DNA of 64,000 nucleotides. It comes from Flavobacterium suaedae. Lineage in GTDB: Bacteria; Bacteroidota; Bacteroidia; Flavobacteriales; Flavobacteriaceae. Position numbers and translations under genes: made by a program. The notes beneath the pieces were generated by a model. It had not been told where the DNA came from. It ran no database searches and saw nothing but the letters and a program-made list of their open reading frames with translations. Shown here piece after piece: positions 1 to 8,800 of this stretch (position 1 is the first letter of the stretch; every line of letters starts with the position of its first letter). Where the stretch lies: NCBI RefSeq assembly GCF_014642915.1, contig NZ_BMJE01000003.1, positions 372,001 to 436,000 on the forward strand, given 5' to 3'.

Positions 1-116
1 CGATTCATAATTATTAGTTTTGGATTCAAAGAAAAATACAAAATAATAACACATAAATTATCGAATCCACATAACACGGTAAACTATAACGTTATAGTGT
101 TAACAACTTTGAAATA

Positions 117-146
117 AAAAGAGCGACTTGTTAAGTCGCTCTTTTC
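117..146 (-). terminator. Terminator after acyl-CoA dehydrogenase gene
   Basis: The inverted repeat AAGAGCGACTT / AAGTCGCTCTT has a short loop and A/T runs on both sides. It lies just past the stop codon of the minus-strand acyl-CoA dehydrogenase gene. The symmetry would also let it stop rightward transcription from outside the window. Nothing else is recognised in bases 1-116. Confidence 0.8.
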
Positions 147-170
147 TAATAATTTATTTTTCGAATAGCT

Positions 171-1313
171 TTATTCCTTCAATAAATTTCTTGATATAAC
201 CAATTTTTGTATTTCTGTAGTACCTTCACCTATTGTACATAGTTTAGAGTCTCTGTAAAACTTCTCTACAGGGTAATCTTTAGTATAACCATAACCGCCG
301 TGTATTTGTACTGCTTCGTTAGAAACACTAACACACACTTCTGATGAATACATTTTACCCATAGCTCCCGCTACTGTAACAGGCTTATTGTTATTTTTAA
401 GGTAAGCCGCTTTATGTAAAAGCAGTTCTGACGCTTCAATTTCGGTAGCCATATCAGCAAGCTTAAATCCTATTCCCTGGAAACTACCAATTGGTTGCCC
501 AAACTGGTGTCTTTCTTTAGAGTATTGTAAAGCTGCTTCATAAGCTCCTTTTGCTATACCTAGTGATAATGCACCTATTGATATTCTACCGCCATCAAGT
601 ATTTTCATTGCCTGAATAAAACCTTCTCCAACTTCTCCAAGTCGGTTAGCATCCGGCACACGGCAGTTATCAAAAATAAGTTCGGCAGTTTCGCTGGCGC
701 GCATACCTAATTTATCTTCTTTTTTACCGCTGGTAAAACCTTCCATTCCTTTTTCAAAAACAAATGCTGTCATACCACGAGAATCTCCTTTTTCTCCTGT
801 GCGTACTATAACTACTGCTATATCTCCTGATTTAGCATGCGTAATAAAATTTTTAGCACCGTTTATAACCCAGTGGTCTCCATCTTTAACAGCAGTGGTA
901 TTCATACCTCCCGCATCAGACCCTGTATTGTGCTCAGTAAGTCCCCAAGCACCTATATGTTCGGCAGTCGCAAGTTTAGGTATCCACTTTTTCTTTTGTT
1001 CCTCATTACCAAAAGTAAGAATATGGTTAGTACAAAGTGAATTATGTGCTGCTACTGACAGCCCTATTGATGGATCTACTTTAGATATTTCTTCTATTAC
1101 AGTAATATATTCGTGGTAGCCTAATCCTGAACCTCCTAATTCTTCCGGAACAAGAACTCCCATAAAGCCCATTTCTCCCAGTTTTTTAAATAAGTCTACA
1201 GGAAAGTGTTGTGCTTCATCCCATTCTTTTACATAAGGGCGAATGTGTTGCTCTGCAAAATCTCTGATTGACTGTGCAATCATTGACTGTGTTTCGTTAT
1301 ATTCGAAATTCAT
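171..1313 (-). CDS. Acyl-CoA dehydrogenase
   Basis: An FAD enzyme that oxidises acyl-CoA to trans-2-enoyl-CoA in beta-oxidation or branched-chain amino acid breakdown, passing electrons to ETF. The 380-residue length fits the family. The substrate/FAD signature WGLTEHNTGSDAGG is in the first half. The C-terminal QIHGGYGYTKDYPVEKFYRD and IGEGTTEIQK stretches match the second signature, and the Glu of GEGTTE is the expected catalytic base. I chose the ATG at 1313 (MNFEYNETQ). An in-frame ATG at 1352 would overlap the upstream gene and adds 13 residues not expected for the family. It is the last gene of an operon with the HhH protein (16-bp gap) and the PspC-like protein. Chain-length specificity cannot be read; short- or branched-chain is likely. 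Confidence 0.93.
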   Translation of the reverse strand: MNFEYNETQSMIAQSIRDFAEQHIRPYVKEWDEAQHFPVDLFKKLGEMGFMGVLVPEELGGSGLGYHEYITVIEEISKVDPSIGLSVAAHNSLCTNHILTFGNEEQKKKWIPKLATAEHIGAWGLTEHNTGSDAGGMNTTAVKDGDHWVINGAKNFITHAKSGDIAVVIVRTGEKGDSRGMTAFVFEKGMEGFTSGKKEDKLGMRASETAELIFDNCRVPDANRLGEVGEGFIQAMKILDGGRISIGALSLGIAKGAYEAALQYSKERHQFGQPIGSFQGIGFKLADMATEIEASELLLHKAAYLKNNNKPVTVAGAMGKMYSSEVCVSVSNEAVQIHGGYGYTKDYPVEKFYRDSKLCTIGEGTTEIQKLVISRNLLKE

Positions 1314-1329
1314 TTTTTGATTGTATTTT

Positions 1330-2673
1330 TTAGAATTCCAAATATAATGCAATTATTTTTAATTTTTCAACAGAAAATCTATTAATTTCTATTAATTCCT
1401 CAACATTCTTAATCTTTCCTGATTGTTCTCTTTTAGTAACAATTGCTTCGGCTAAGTGTTTATCAAAATAAGGAAAATCTATTAATGTATTTAATGAAGC
1501 TGTATTAATATTTACCTTCTTCACTTTTGGGTTTTCTTTTACCTCAAACATTTCATGCAACTCCTTTTTTGCTCTTGGAGAGAATTCTTCAAATTCATCC
1601 AGTTGCTCCATATTTACATAAGCGCCCAGTTTTTTCTTCTTATCTAAAATCCTTTCAGAAAATACAGGACCTATACCATAAACAACTTTTAGTTCCTCTT
1701 GAGTGGCAGTATTAATATCTAAGCGTTTACCTGCTTTAACTGATTTCATTACTTTATTTTTTGCGACTACCCAATCAGGAAATTTAAAGTATGGTGATAT
1801 GGCATTGAGTAAACTATCGGACACCTTAGTGACTTTCTGGAAATCTTCGGGACTGTTTACATACTTTCCTGTTCCCCTGAATTTTCGAATACGGTTTAAC
1901 TCTGCTTTTGAAAGCCCTATTAGCTTCGCTTTATAATCACTTATATAATTAGGGTTAAAAGGGTATATCTCAACTTTTTTGTTTTTAGCACCTTTGCCGT
2001 ACTTTTCTACCACCCAATCGGGGAACTTAAAGTAAGGCGATATCGCTGCCAGTCTACTATCGGATATTTTAGTTACGCGCTGGAAGTCTTCCGGTGTGTT
2101 TATATACTTTTTTGTTTTTCTGAATTCACGAAGTCGCTTTAACTCCGTTTTAGATAACCCTATAAGCTCTGCTTTATAGTCACTTATATAATTAGGATTG
2201 AAAGGGTATATTTTAGCTTTCTTACTCCTTTTATTCCCATACTTTTTATTAACCCAGTCAGGGAATTTAAAATAAGGCGATATCGCAGCCAGTAAACTAT
2301 CAGATACCTTGGTAACTTTTTGGAAGTCCTGAGGAGTATTTATATACTTATTCGTTTCTCTGAATTTATGCAGACGGTTTATTTCCTCGGGAGTCATACC
2401 CAACACATACCCTTTATAGTCGGTTATGTAGTTGGGGTTAAACGGATAAATTTTATATTGCTTACTTTTTGACTTTTCTACTTTAATGGAATCAATTACT
2501 TCCTGAAGCGCCAACCACTCTTTTTCTTCTTGTGGCGAGGATGCTATTTTACCTCCCTGCTGTGAGGTTACTACAAAATAAGCAACTTGGATAAGTATAA
2601 TAAGGATAAATAGGGAAAGTATGCCTTTACGCTGGGTTTTAGTATACCGATAGAAAGTGTAAGGCAGTTTCAT
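1330..2673 (-). CDS. Membrane-anchored helix-hairpin-helix repeat protein (ComEA-like C-terminus)
   Basis: A 447-residue protein with one N-terminal membrane segment (about residues 18-36), so most of it faces the periplasm. Residues about 70-310 hold three tandem copies of an 80-residue module that starts YPFNPNYI and ends ISPYFKFPDWV. Each carries a helix-hairpin-helix-like stretch. The C-terminal part has two more HhH units (LDINTATQEELKVVYGIG and VNINTASLNTLIDFPYF) of the ComEA type, which bind DNA non-specifically. A role in DNA uptake or binding is inferred from the family only. It sits between the PspC-like gene (9-bp gap) and acyl-CoA dehydrogenase in one operon. The triplication makes it longer than the related flavobacterial proteins I recall. 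Confidence 0.75.
   Translation of the reverse strand: MKLPYTFYRYTKTQRKGILSLFILIILIQVAYFVVTSQQGGKIASSPQEEKEWLALQEVIDSIKVEKSKSKQYKIYPFNPNYITDYKGYVLGMTPEEINRLHKFRETNKYINTPQDFQKVTKVSDSLLAAISPYFKFPDWVNKKYGNKRSKKAKIYPFNPNYISDYKAELIGLSKTELKRLREFRKTKKYINTPEDFQRVTKISDSRLAAISPYFKFPDWVVEKYGKGAKNKKVEIYPFNPNYISDYKAKLIGLSKAELNRIRKFRGTGKYVNSPEDFQKVTKVSDSLLNAISPYFKFPDWVVAKNKVMKSVKAGKRLDINTATQEELKVVYGIGPVFSERILDKKKKLGAYVNMEQLDEFEEFSPRAKKELHEMFEVKENPKVKKVNINTASLNTLIDFPYFDKHLAEAIVTKREQSGKIKNVEELIEINRFSVEKLKIIALYLEF
1745..2470 (-). repeat. Three tandem ~240-bp in-frame repeats
   Basis: The DNA coding for FPDWV recurs at about 1775, 2018 and 2258, giving periods of 243 and 240 bp. The copies still resemble one another at DNA level but have diverged at many positions. 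They encode the three YPFNPNYI...FPDWV modules of the HhH protein. Confidence 0.8.
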
Positions 2674-2682
2674 AGCTTTTAA

Positions 2683-2910
2683 CTACAGGTCGAATACCGA
2701 TGTTCGTTTGGTATAAACCATATCTTTTAGCTTTAGCCAAAATGCGAGTGTTAAGTACACCCCAAACCAAAGTCCTACCGTAACAAAGGAGATATAAATA
2801 AAAAACAAACGTACATTAGTAGCTCGCATACCCAACCTGTCCGCTAAGCGGGCTGATACGTGAAAACCGTTCCTTTCAAAAAAGTGGCGTATTTTAGTTA
2901 CTAATGACAT
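2683..2910 (-). CDS. PspC-like small membrane protein
   Basis: A 75-residue protein resembling the PspC domain (phage-shock-protein C family). The N-terminal half is basic and soluble (RLADRLGMRATNVRLFFIY). It is followed by a hydrophobic segment at about residues 33-58 and a short charged tail. PspC proteins sense or respond to inner-membrane stress, but many Bacteroidota copies are uncharacterised. It is the first gene of a three-gene operon with the HhH protein and acyl-CoA dehydrogenase, and a -7 promoter element lies upstream. Confidence 0.7.
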   Translation of the reverse strand: MSLVTKIRHFFERNGFHVSARLADRLGMRATNVRLFFIYISFVTVGLWFGVYLTLAFWLKLKDMVYTKRTSVFDL

Positions 2911-2927
2911 TTTTTTATTTTGAGTTT

Positions 2928-2935
2928 CAAATTTA
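2928..2935 (-). promoter_or_regulatory. -7 promoter element TAAATTTG
   Basis: Read on the minus strand this is TAAATTTG, an exact match to the flavobacterial TAnnTTTG element, 17 bases upstream of the PspC-like start codon. No clear -33 TTG is seen. Confidence 0.5.
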
Positions 2936-2967
2936 ATAATTACCGATATAATAGCAGTTAAAAAATA

Positions 2968-4236
2968 TTACTTTTTAAGTACTTCTATACCAATAGCACA
3001 TTGCATACATTTATGATGATTACAATATTCGTTTTTTAATTGCAGTAATGACTGGGTATCATAAGCCGAATCAACAGGCATTTTAAATTGCCTGAATTTA
3101 TCAATTATGGTGTTCTTCTCAGGCTGTATGTTCCTTATTAATTGCAAAAGTTCCTCCCCTACTTCAGTGCCCGTGCTTTTAGCATAAGCAAACCGTAAGG
3201 GAATGACTGTATTTATGATAAGTAAATCTATAAACGATTTTGTAAGCTTTTTTCGTTTCTTGTTACTCTCCTTATCAAACTTGTAATGTGTTTCCCAATA
3301 CGGAGAGGTTGCTGTTTGCAGCAAATCGTAAATAGCTTCTACAGACTTACTCTGCACAAGTTTATTAAACAGGTTTTGATGTGTATGGTATAATTGTGCT
3401 AATTGTGAAAGCCGAATAGTAGGAAAGTTATCCGGTCTGTGGCGGAAAAACTCAGGAGGTGCTATATAAACAGACTTTATAGTATGCTTTACAGCCATAT
3501 ATGCATATCTGTGTTGCAGGTCTTTCGCATATACATCTTCATACTCCCTATTTAGGAAACCCGCTCTGCCCATTAATAAGGCTTCAAGGTTTTCTGCTTC
3601 AAATGCTTCTTTACGTACTACAGTAAAAGGTAATGACCTTGCTATTTCAAAAAACGATTCACCATTGTTTTTTAAGCCGAAATTCTTAGCCAGAAAACGA
3701 AACAATACCGCTTCCCAGTCATTATTAGTTTCCTTAGCTAACTCTAGCATTGGTATTGCTTTTCGCTCTAACCTTTCAAAAAACAAACGCTCTTTCCAGT
3801 TTTCTAACACAAAACTGTTAAGGTCTTTAAGTTCGTTCTCGCAATTAATCCAAGTTTTGGCAGCAGTCAATGCAGTATAGCTTTTCAGCAAATTAGCCTC
3901 AACAAATTTTTTGAGTTCCAAAACTGGAATTTCAGCTTGGTCTTTGCGTAGTACTTCGGTGTCGTATTCCCAAACTACATGCAATATTACATTATCATAG
4001 GCTCTGTCCTGCTCATGACCATGTAAATACCAGTCAGATGATTTTACATGAATCTCCACATTACCCGCCCATTTTTGCTCCCCGATAAGAATTCGTGCAT
4101 TAAAGAAATCAGGACCTGACTGTTGCAGTCGCTGCCCACTATTTAGTATTTGCAGCTTTTCGCCTTGTGTAGTAGTTAAGTCTAAAGTTGTAAACTTTTT
4201 AAACTGCCAGATGTAGTACAGAAAGTCTTCTTTCAT
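2968..4236 (-). CDS. DUF2851 family protein
   Basis: A 422-residue cytoplasmic protein matching the Bacteroidota family DUF2851, whose function is unknown. It begins MKEDFLYYIWQFKKF. An N-terminal stretch of about 100 residues (GPDFFNARI, WAGNVEIHVKSSDW, VILHVVWEYD) is the most recognisable part. The C-terminus carries closely spaced Cys and His residues (YCNHHKCMQCAIG), which could bind a metal. It appears to be monocistronic, with gaps of 57 and 111 bp on either side. Confidence 0.8.
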   Translation of the reverse strand: MKEDFLYYIWQFKKFTTLDLTTTQGEKLQILNSGQRLQQSGPDFFNARILIGEQKWAGNVEIHVKSSDWYLHGHEQDRAYDNVILHVVWEYDTEVLRKDQAEIPVLELKKFVEANLLKSYTALTAAKTWINCENELKDLNSFVLENWKERLFFERLERKAIPMLELAKETNNDWEAVLFRFLAKNFGLKNNGESFFEIARSLPFTVVRKEAFEAENLEALLMGRAGFLNREYEDVYAKDLQHRYAYMAVKHTIKSVYIAPPEFFRHRPDNFPTIRLSQLAQLYHTHQNLFNKLVQSKSVEAIYDLLQTATSPYWETHYKFDKESNKKRKKLTKSFIDLLIINTVIPLRFAYAKSTGTEVGEELLQLIRNIQPEKNTIIDKFRQFKMPVDSAYDTQSLLQLKNEYCNHHKCMQCAIGIEVLKK

Positions 4237-4321
4237 TTTTAGTTGGAATTGGAGCTAAAATAAAAAAATTGACTAACGCTAATGTTACCTATTTATCACC
4301 ATTTAAAATGAAAGCATAAAA

Positions 4322-4342
4322 AAACCGGCATAAAGCCGGTTT
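4322..4342 (-). terminator. Terminator of the CBS-domain PLP enzyme gene
   Basis: The stem AAACCGGC / GCCGGTTT has a five-base loop. On the minus strand it is followed by a run of T. It lies six bases past the stop codon of the cysteine-synthase-like gene. Confidence 0.85.
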
Positions 4343-4347
4343 CTTAT

Positions 4348-5709
4348 TTATTTGATAGCACCTATAATATCGTGCTTTGTTATTATATGATGTTTGCCGT
4401 CGCCTAAGTCAACCAATACTGCCTGATTGTCTTTATCAATCAGTTTTGATACTTCTTCTAAAGAAGTATTTGCATTTACTAGTGGGTAAGGTGCTCCCAT
4501 AAAATCCTTTATAGGCTTATCGGCAATATCTTTATCTTCCATATAAGCATGGAAAAGTACTGTTTCATTAACCGAACCTACAAAGCCAGTAGTATCTGCA
4601 ACAGGTATTTGTGATATTTTATGTTTACGCATACGCTCTATAGCATGCGAAACCAATTCTTCAGTACGAGCCATTACTAATGGTCTATCAGCATGATTCT
4701 TAATAAGGTCTCCTGCTTTGGTAATTTCTTCATCAAGGAAACCACGCTCACGCATCCAGTCATCATTAAACATTTTACCCACATAACGGCTACCGCTATC
4801 GTGGAAAAGCACTACTACTACATCGCCAGGTTTAAATTCATCTTTTAACTGTAACAAACCTTTTACTGCTGCTCCTGCTGAGTTACCAACAAATATACCT
4901 TCTTCCAGTGCCAGTTTACGGGTATATACCGCAGCATCTTTATCCGTTACTTTTGTAAAGCCATCAATTAAACTGAAATCAACGTTTTTGGGTAAAATAT
5001 CTTCACCTATACCTTCGGTGATGTAGGAGTACACTTCGTTTTCATCGAATATACCTGTTTCATGATATTTTTTAAATACAGAACCATAGGTATCTATACC
5101 CCAAACTTTCACATTAGGGTTCTTTTCTTTAAGGTATTTAGACACTCCTGAAATTGTACCTCCTGTACCAACACCTACAACAAAGTGGGTTATTTTACCT
5201 TCTGTTTGTTCCCAAATTTCAGGTCCTGTTTGTTCGTAATGTGCTATCGCATTCGATGGGTTATCATACTGGTTAACATACCATGCATTTGGTGTTTCTT
5301 CCGCCAGTCTTTTAGATACTGAATAATAAGAACGTGGATCTGTAGGTTCTACATCTGTAGGGCATACTACAACTTCAGCACCAACCGCTCTTAGTATATC
5401 TATTTTTTCTTTGGATTGTTTATCTGATATTACACATATTAGCTTGTATCCTTTTACTATCGCACCAAGTGCCAAGCCCATACCTGTATTTCCTGATGTA
5501 CCTTCTATTATTGTACCGCCCGGTTTTAGTCTCCCATCGGCTTCGGCATCTTCAATCATTTTGACTGCCATTCTATCCTTTACAGAGTTACCCGGATTGA
5601 AGGTTTCTACTTTTGCCAAAACCATTGCATCGATACTCTCAGCTATTTTATTAAGTTGTACTAAAGGGGTGTTACCAATAGTTTCAAGTATATTTTTAGC
5701 GTATTTCAT
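4348..5709 (-). CDS. Cystathionine beta-synthase / cysteine synthase-like enzyme with CBS pair
   Basis: A PLP-dependent beta-replacing enzyme of fold type II (453 residues) making cystathionine or cysteine. Lys44 in NPGNSVKDRM is the PLP Schiff-base lysine. The GTSGNTGMG loop and GVGTGGTISG phosphate-binding loop are intact. Residues about 335-453 form two CBS motifs (DRPLVMARTEELVSHAIERM and the NANTSLEEVSKLI region), a regulatory adenosyl-ligand module. There is no N-terminal haem domain, as in bacterial and yeast-type enzymes. Sequence alone does not separate cystathionine beta-synthase from O-acetylserine sulfhydrylase activity. A -7 element lies upstream and a terminator follows, so it is probably transcribed alone. 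Confidence 0.88.
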   Translation of the reverse strand: MKYAKNILETIGNTPLVQLNKIAESIDAMVLAKVETFNPGNSVKDRMAVKMIEDAEADGRLKPGGTIIEGTSGNTGMGLALGAIVKGYKLICVISDKQSKEKIDILRAVGAEVVVCPTDVEPTDPRSYYSVSKRLAEETPNAWYVNQYDNPSNAIAHYEQTGPEIWEQTEGKITHFVVGVGTGGTISGVSKYLKEKNPNVKVWGIDTYGSVFKKYHETGIFDENEVYSYITEGIGEDILPKNVDFSLIDGFTKVTDKDAAVYTRKLALEEGIFVGNSAGAAVKGLLQLKDEFKPGDVVVVLFHDSGSRYVGKMFNDDWMRERGFLDEEITKAGDLIKNHADRPLVMARTEELVSHAIERMRKHKISQIPVADTTGFVGSVNETVLFHAYMEDKDIADKPIKDFMGAPYPLVNANTSLEEVSKLIDKDNQAVLVDLGDGKHHIITKHDIIGAIK

Positions 5710-5741
5710 TCTGTTACTTTTATTGTTTTATAAAAACGGTA

Positions 5742-5749
5742 CAAAGATA
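5742..5749 (-). promoter_or_regulatory. -7 promoter element TATCTTTG
   Basis: The minus-strand TATCTTTG matches TAnnTTTG and lies 32 bases upstream of the start of the CBS-domain enzyme gene. A convincing -33 TTG was not found. Confidence 0.5.
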
Positions 5750-5837
5750 TTGGTTATAAGTTAAAAAAACAGTTAACATTCCATATCCTGATAATTTATA
5801 TTAAGCAAAACAACTGATTTGCTTTATAATCAATAAA

Positions 5838-5860
5838 AAAGGCTGCCTTTGGCAGCCTTT
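5838..5860 (-). terminator. Terminator of the giant surface protein gene
   Basis: The stem AAAGGCTGCC / GGCAGCCTTT has a three-base loop and is followed on the minus strand by a T run. It lies 21 bases past the stop of the 1740-residue protein gene. Confidence 0.85.
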
Positions 5861-5880
5861 TAAAATATACTTACTTAGAA

Positions 5881-8800
5881 TTAGTTCTTAAGTATTTTAA
5901 CTACTTTGCTTGCATTAGCTGTGCTAACGTTTACAAAATAGCTTCCTGCTGAAAGTTGAGAAAGGTCTAATTCAACAGTGTTTGACTGGAAGCCGTTAGT
6001 GTATACTTCCTGGCCAAGCATATTAAATATTGTTACTTTCTTAATTTCTTCCTGAGCTGATAGTGTAAATACATCAGTTACAGGGTTAGGGTAATAAGTA
6101 AAGTTATTTTTACCAAATACATCTGTATTAGCAACTTGGTTAACAGTTACTGCTAGAGCTTCACTGGTACACTCACCTATAGTTTGTGTTACATAGTAAG
6201 TAGCTTCATCAGTTAATACTGTAGTAGCGTCAATTTCTGTAGTTAATTCAGCATCCGAATACCAAGTCAGGTTGTCACCTGTTACTTCAAGGTCTGCTAA
6301 TGTTTGCCCTTCGGTAAAGTCTTGAACTGCATCACCTGTAGGCGCTGTAATACCTTCACAAGGGTCTATTACTGTTACTGTAATAGCTAGTGCATCACTC
6401 ACACAATCTTCAAATGTTTGTACTACATAGTATGTAGTTCCGTCAACTGCTGCTGTTGTAGCATCTATTTCTGTAGTCAATTCAGCATCTGAATACCATG
6501 TGTAATCAGCTCCTGCCATACCAGTCACAACTATAGCTTCAAGTGTGTCACCTAAAGTTAATTCCTGAGTTGCTTCTGCTGTTGGTGCAGTTACACCTTC
6601 ACAAGGGTCTGTTACCGTTACTGTAATAGCTAGTGCATCACTCACACAGTCTTCAAATGTTTGTACTACATAGTAAGTAGTTCCGTCAACTGCTTCTGTT
6701 GTAACATCAATTTCTGTAGTTAATTCAGCATCTGAATACCATGTATAGTCAGCTCCTGCCATACCCGTCACAACTATAGCTTCAAGTGTATCTCCTAAAG
6801 TTAATTCCTGAGTTGCTTCTGCTGTTGGTGCAGTCACACCTTCACAAGGGTCTGTTACTGTTACTGTAATAGCTAGTGCATCACTCACACAGTCTTCAAA
6901 TGTTTGTACTACATAGTATGTAGTTCCGTCAACTGCTACTGTTGTAGCATCAATTTCTGTAGTTAATTCAACATCTGAATACCATGTATAATCAGCTCCA
7001 TCCATACCAGTCACAACTATAGCTTCAAGTGTGTCTCCTAAAGTTAATTCCTGAGTTGCTTCTGCTGTTGGTGCAGTCACACCTTCACAAGGGTCTGTTA
7101 CTGTTACTGTAATAGCTAGTGCTTCACTTACACATGCTACTTCAGTTTGTGTTACATAATAAGTAGTTCCGTCAACCGCTACTGTTGTAGCATCAATTTC
7201 TGTAGTTAATTCAGCATCTGAATACCATGTCAGGTTATCACCGTCAACATCTAAATCTTCTAATGTATCACCAAGAGTTAACTCCTGAGCTGCATCTCCT
7301 GCCGGTGCTGCTACGTCACATGGTTCTGCGTAAGCAGCGATATCAAACTGACCTGTAGTTCCATTATAACCCCAAGTTCTTACATATAATATTGTACCCG
7401 GTTCTAGTCCTGATAATTCTAATAAAGAGAAATTTCCATCTCCATCATCACTATCACACTCAATAAGCGATAAATCACCACAAGTACCTGTATATGCAGA
7501 AAGACCTGTATCTGTAATTTCAGAATTATCGTTACTTCTTGTTTCAAGGCTTATCTCACCTGTAGGAGGTACAGTAACGGTAAACCATATATCTGCTCCT
7601 TGTGCTGCAAAACCTGTAGCATCACAGCTTGGTAAAGGGTCACTGTCATCATGACTTCCGCCTTCATTAGTAGTTGCAACTGCTGCTGTTTCAAAATCAA
7701 GTCCTACTGTTAACTCTATTGCATCAGCACACATATCATTTGCCGGTGGTGGCGGTAGTGTACCTATACAAATATTAAAGTTTTGTCTTGACGTATCAGA
7801 ATAACTGTATACTCTTACATAGTATGTTTCTCCGACTGTTAAATCTTCAACTTCTGCTGAATTTAGATCTGAACATACTAGGTTTTCCATAGTTCCGCAT
7901 GTACCGCTTAATACTTGGAAATACATATCTGTACTCGAACCATCAACTGCATCTACATCTGAAATAGTAATTTGGTGCCTTGTATCTTGAGCTACGAAAG
8001 AATACCAAACATCATCATTTGGTGTACCGCTACACTCTCCTGCCTCCATAGATTCTGTAGCACTTAATGTAGTCCCGGCAGTGACATTGTCACAAGAAAG
8101 ATCTGTATTTACTGTAAGTGCAGTAGCATTTTCGCATTCATCATTTGCAGGCGGCGGCGGTGTCGTACCTATACAAATATTAAAGTTTTGTCTTGACGTA
8201 TCAGAATAACTGTATACTCTTACATAGTATGTTTCTCCGACTGTTAACCCTGTTACATCATTACTGTTAAAGTCTGAACATACAATGCTTTCCATAGTTC
8301 CACACGCCCCACTTAATACCTGAAAATACATATCTGTACTCCAACCTTCCACTGCATCTACATCTGTAATACTAACTCTGTGTTGTGTATTTTCAGCCAC
8401 AAAATAAAACCACACATCATCATTCGGTGTCCCATTACATTCTCCTGCCTCCATAGATTCTGTAGCACTTACCGTAGTACCGGCAGTAACATTGCCACAA
8501 GAAAAGTCCGGGTTTACCGTAAGTGCAGTAGCACCATCACACTCATCATTTGCAGGTGGCGGTGGTGGCGTACCTATACAAATATTAAAGTTTTGGCGTG
8601 ATGTTGAACCATAACTATAAACTCTTACATAATAGGTTTCTCCTGTTGTTAAACCTATTACATCATTACTATTTGGGTCTGAACATAGTATGCTTTCTAA
8701 GTTATCACATTCTCCACCCAGTACCTCGAAGTACATATCTGTACTTGATCCTTCAATAGCTTCAACATCAGAAAGTGTAACTATATGTGCTGAACCTGTT

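Noticed and set aside
1313..1352. Longer N-terminus of the acyl-CoA dehydrogenase from the ATG at 1352
   Set aside because: It would overlap the upstream coding sequence and adds residues that do not fit the family.
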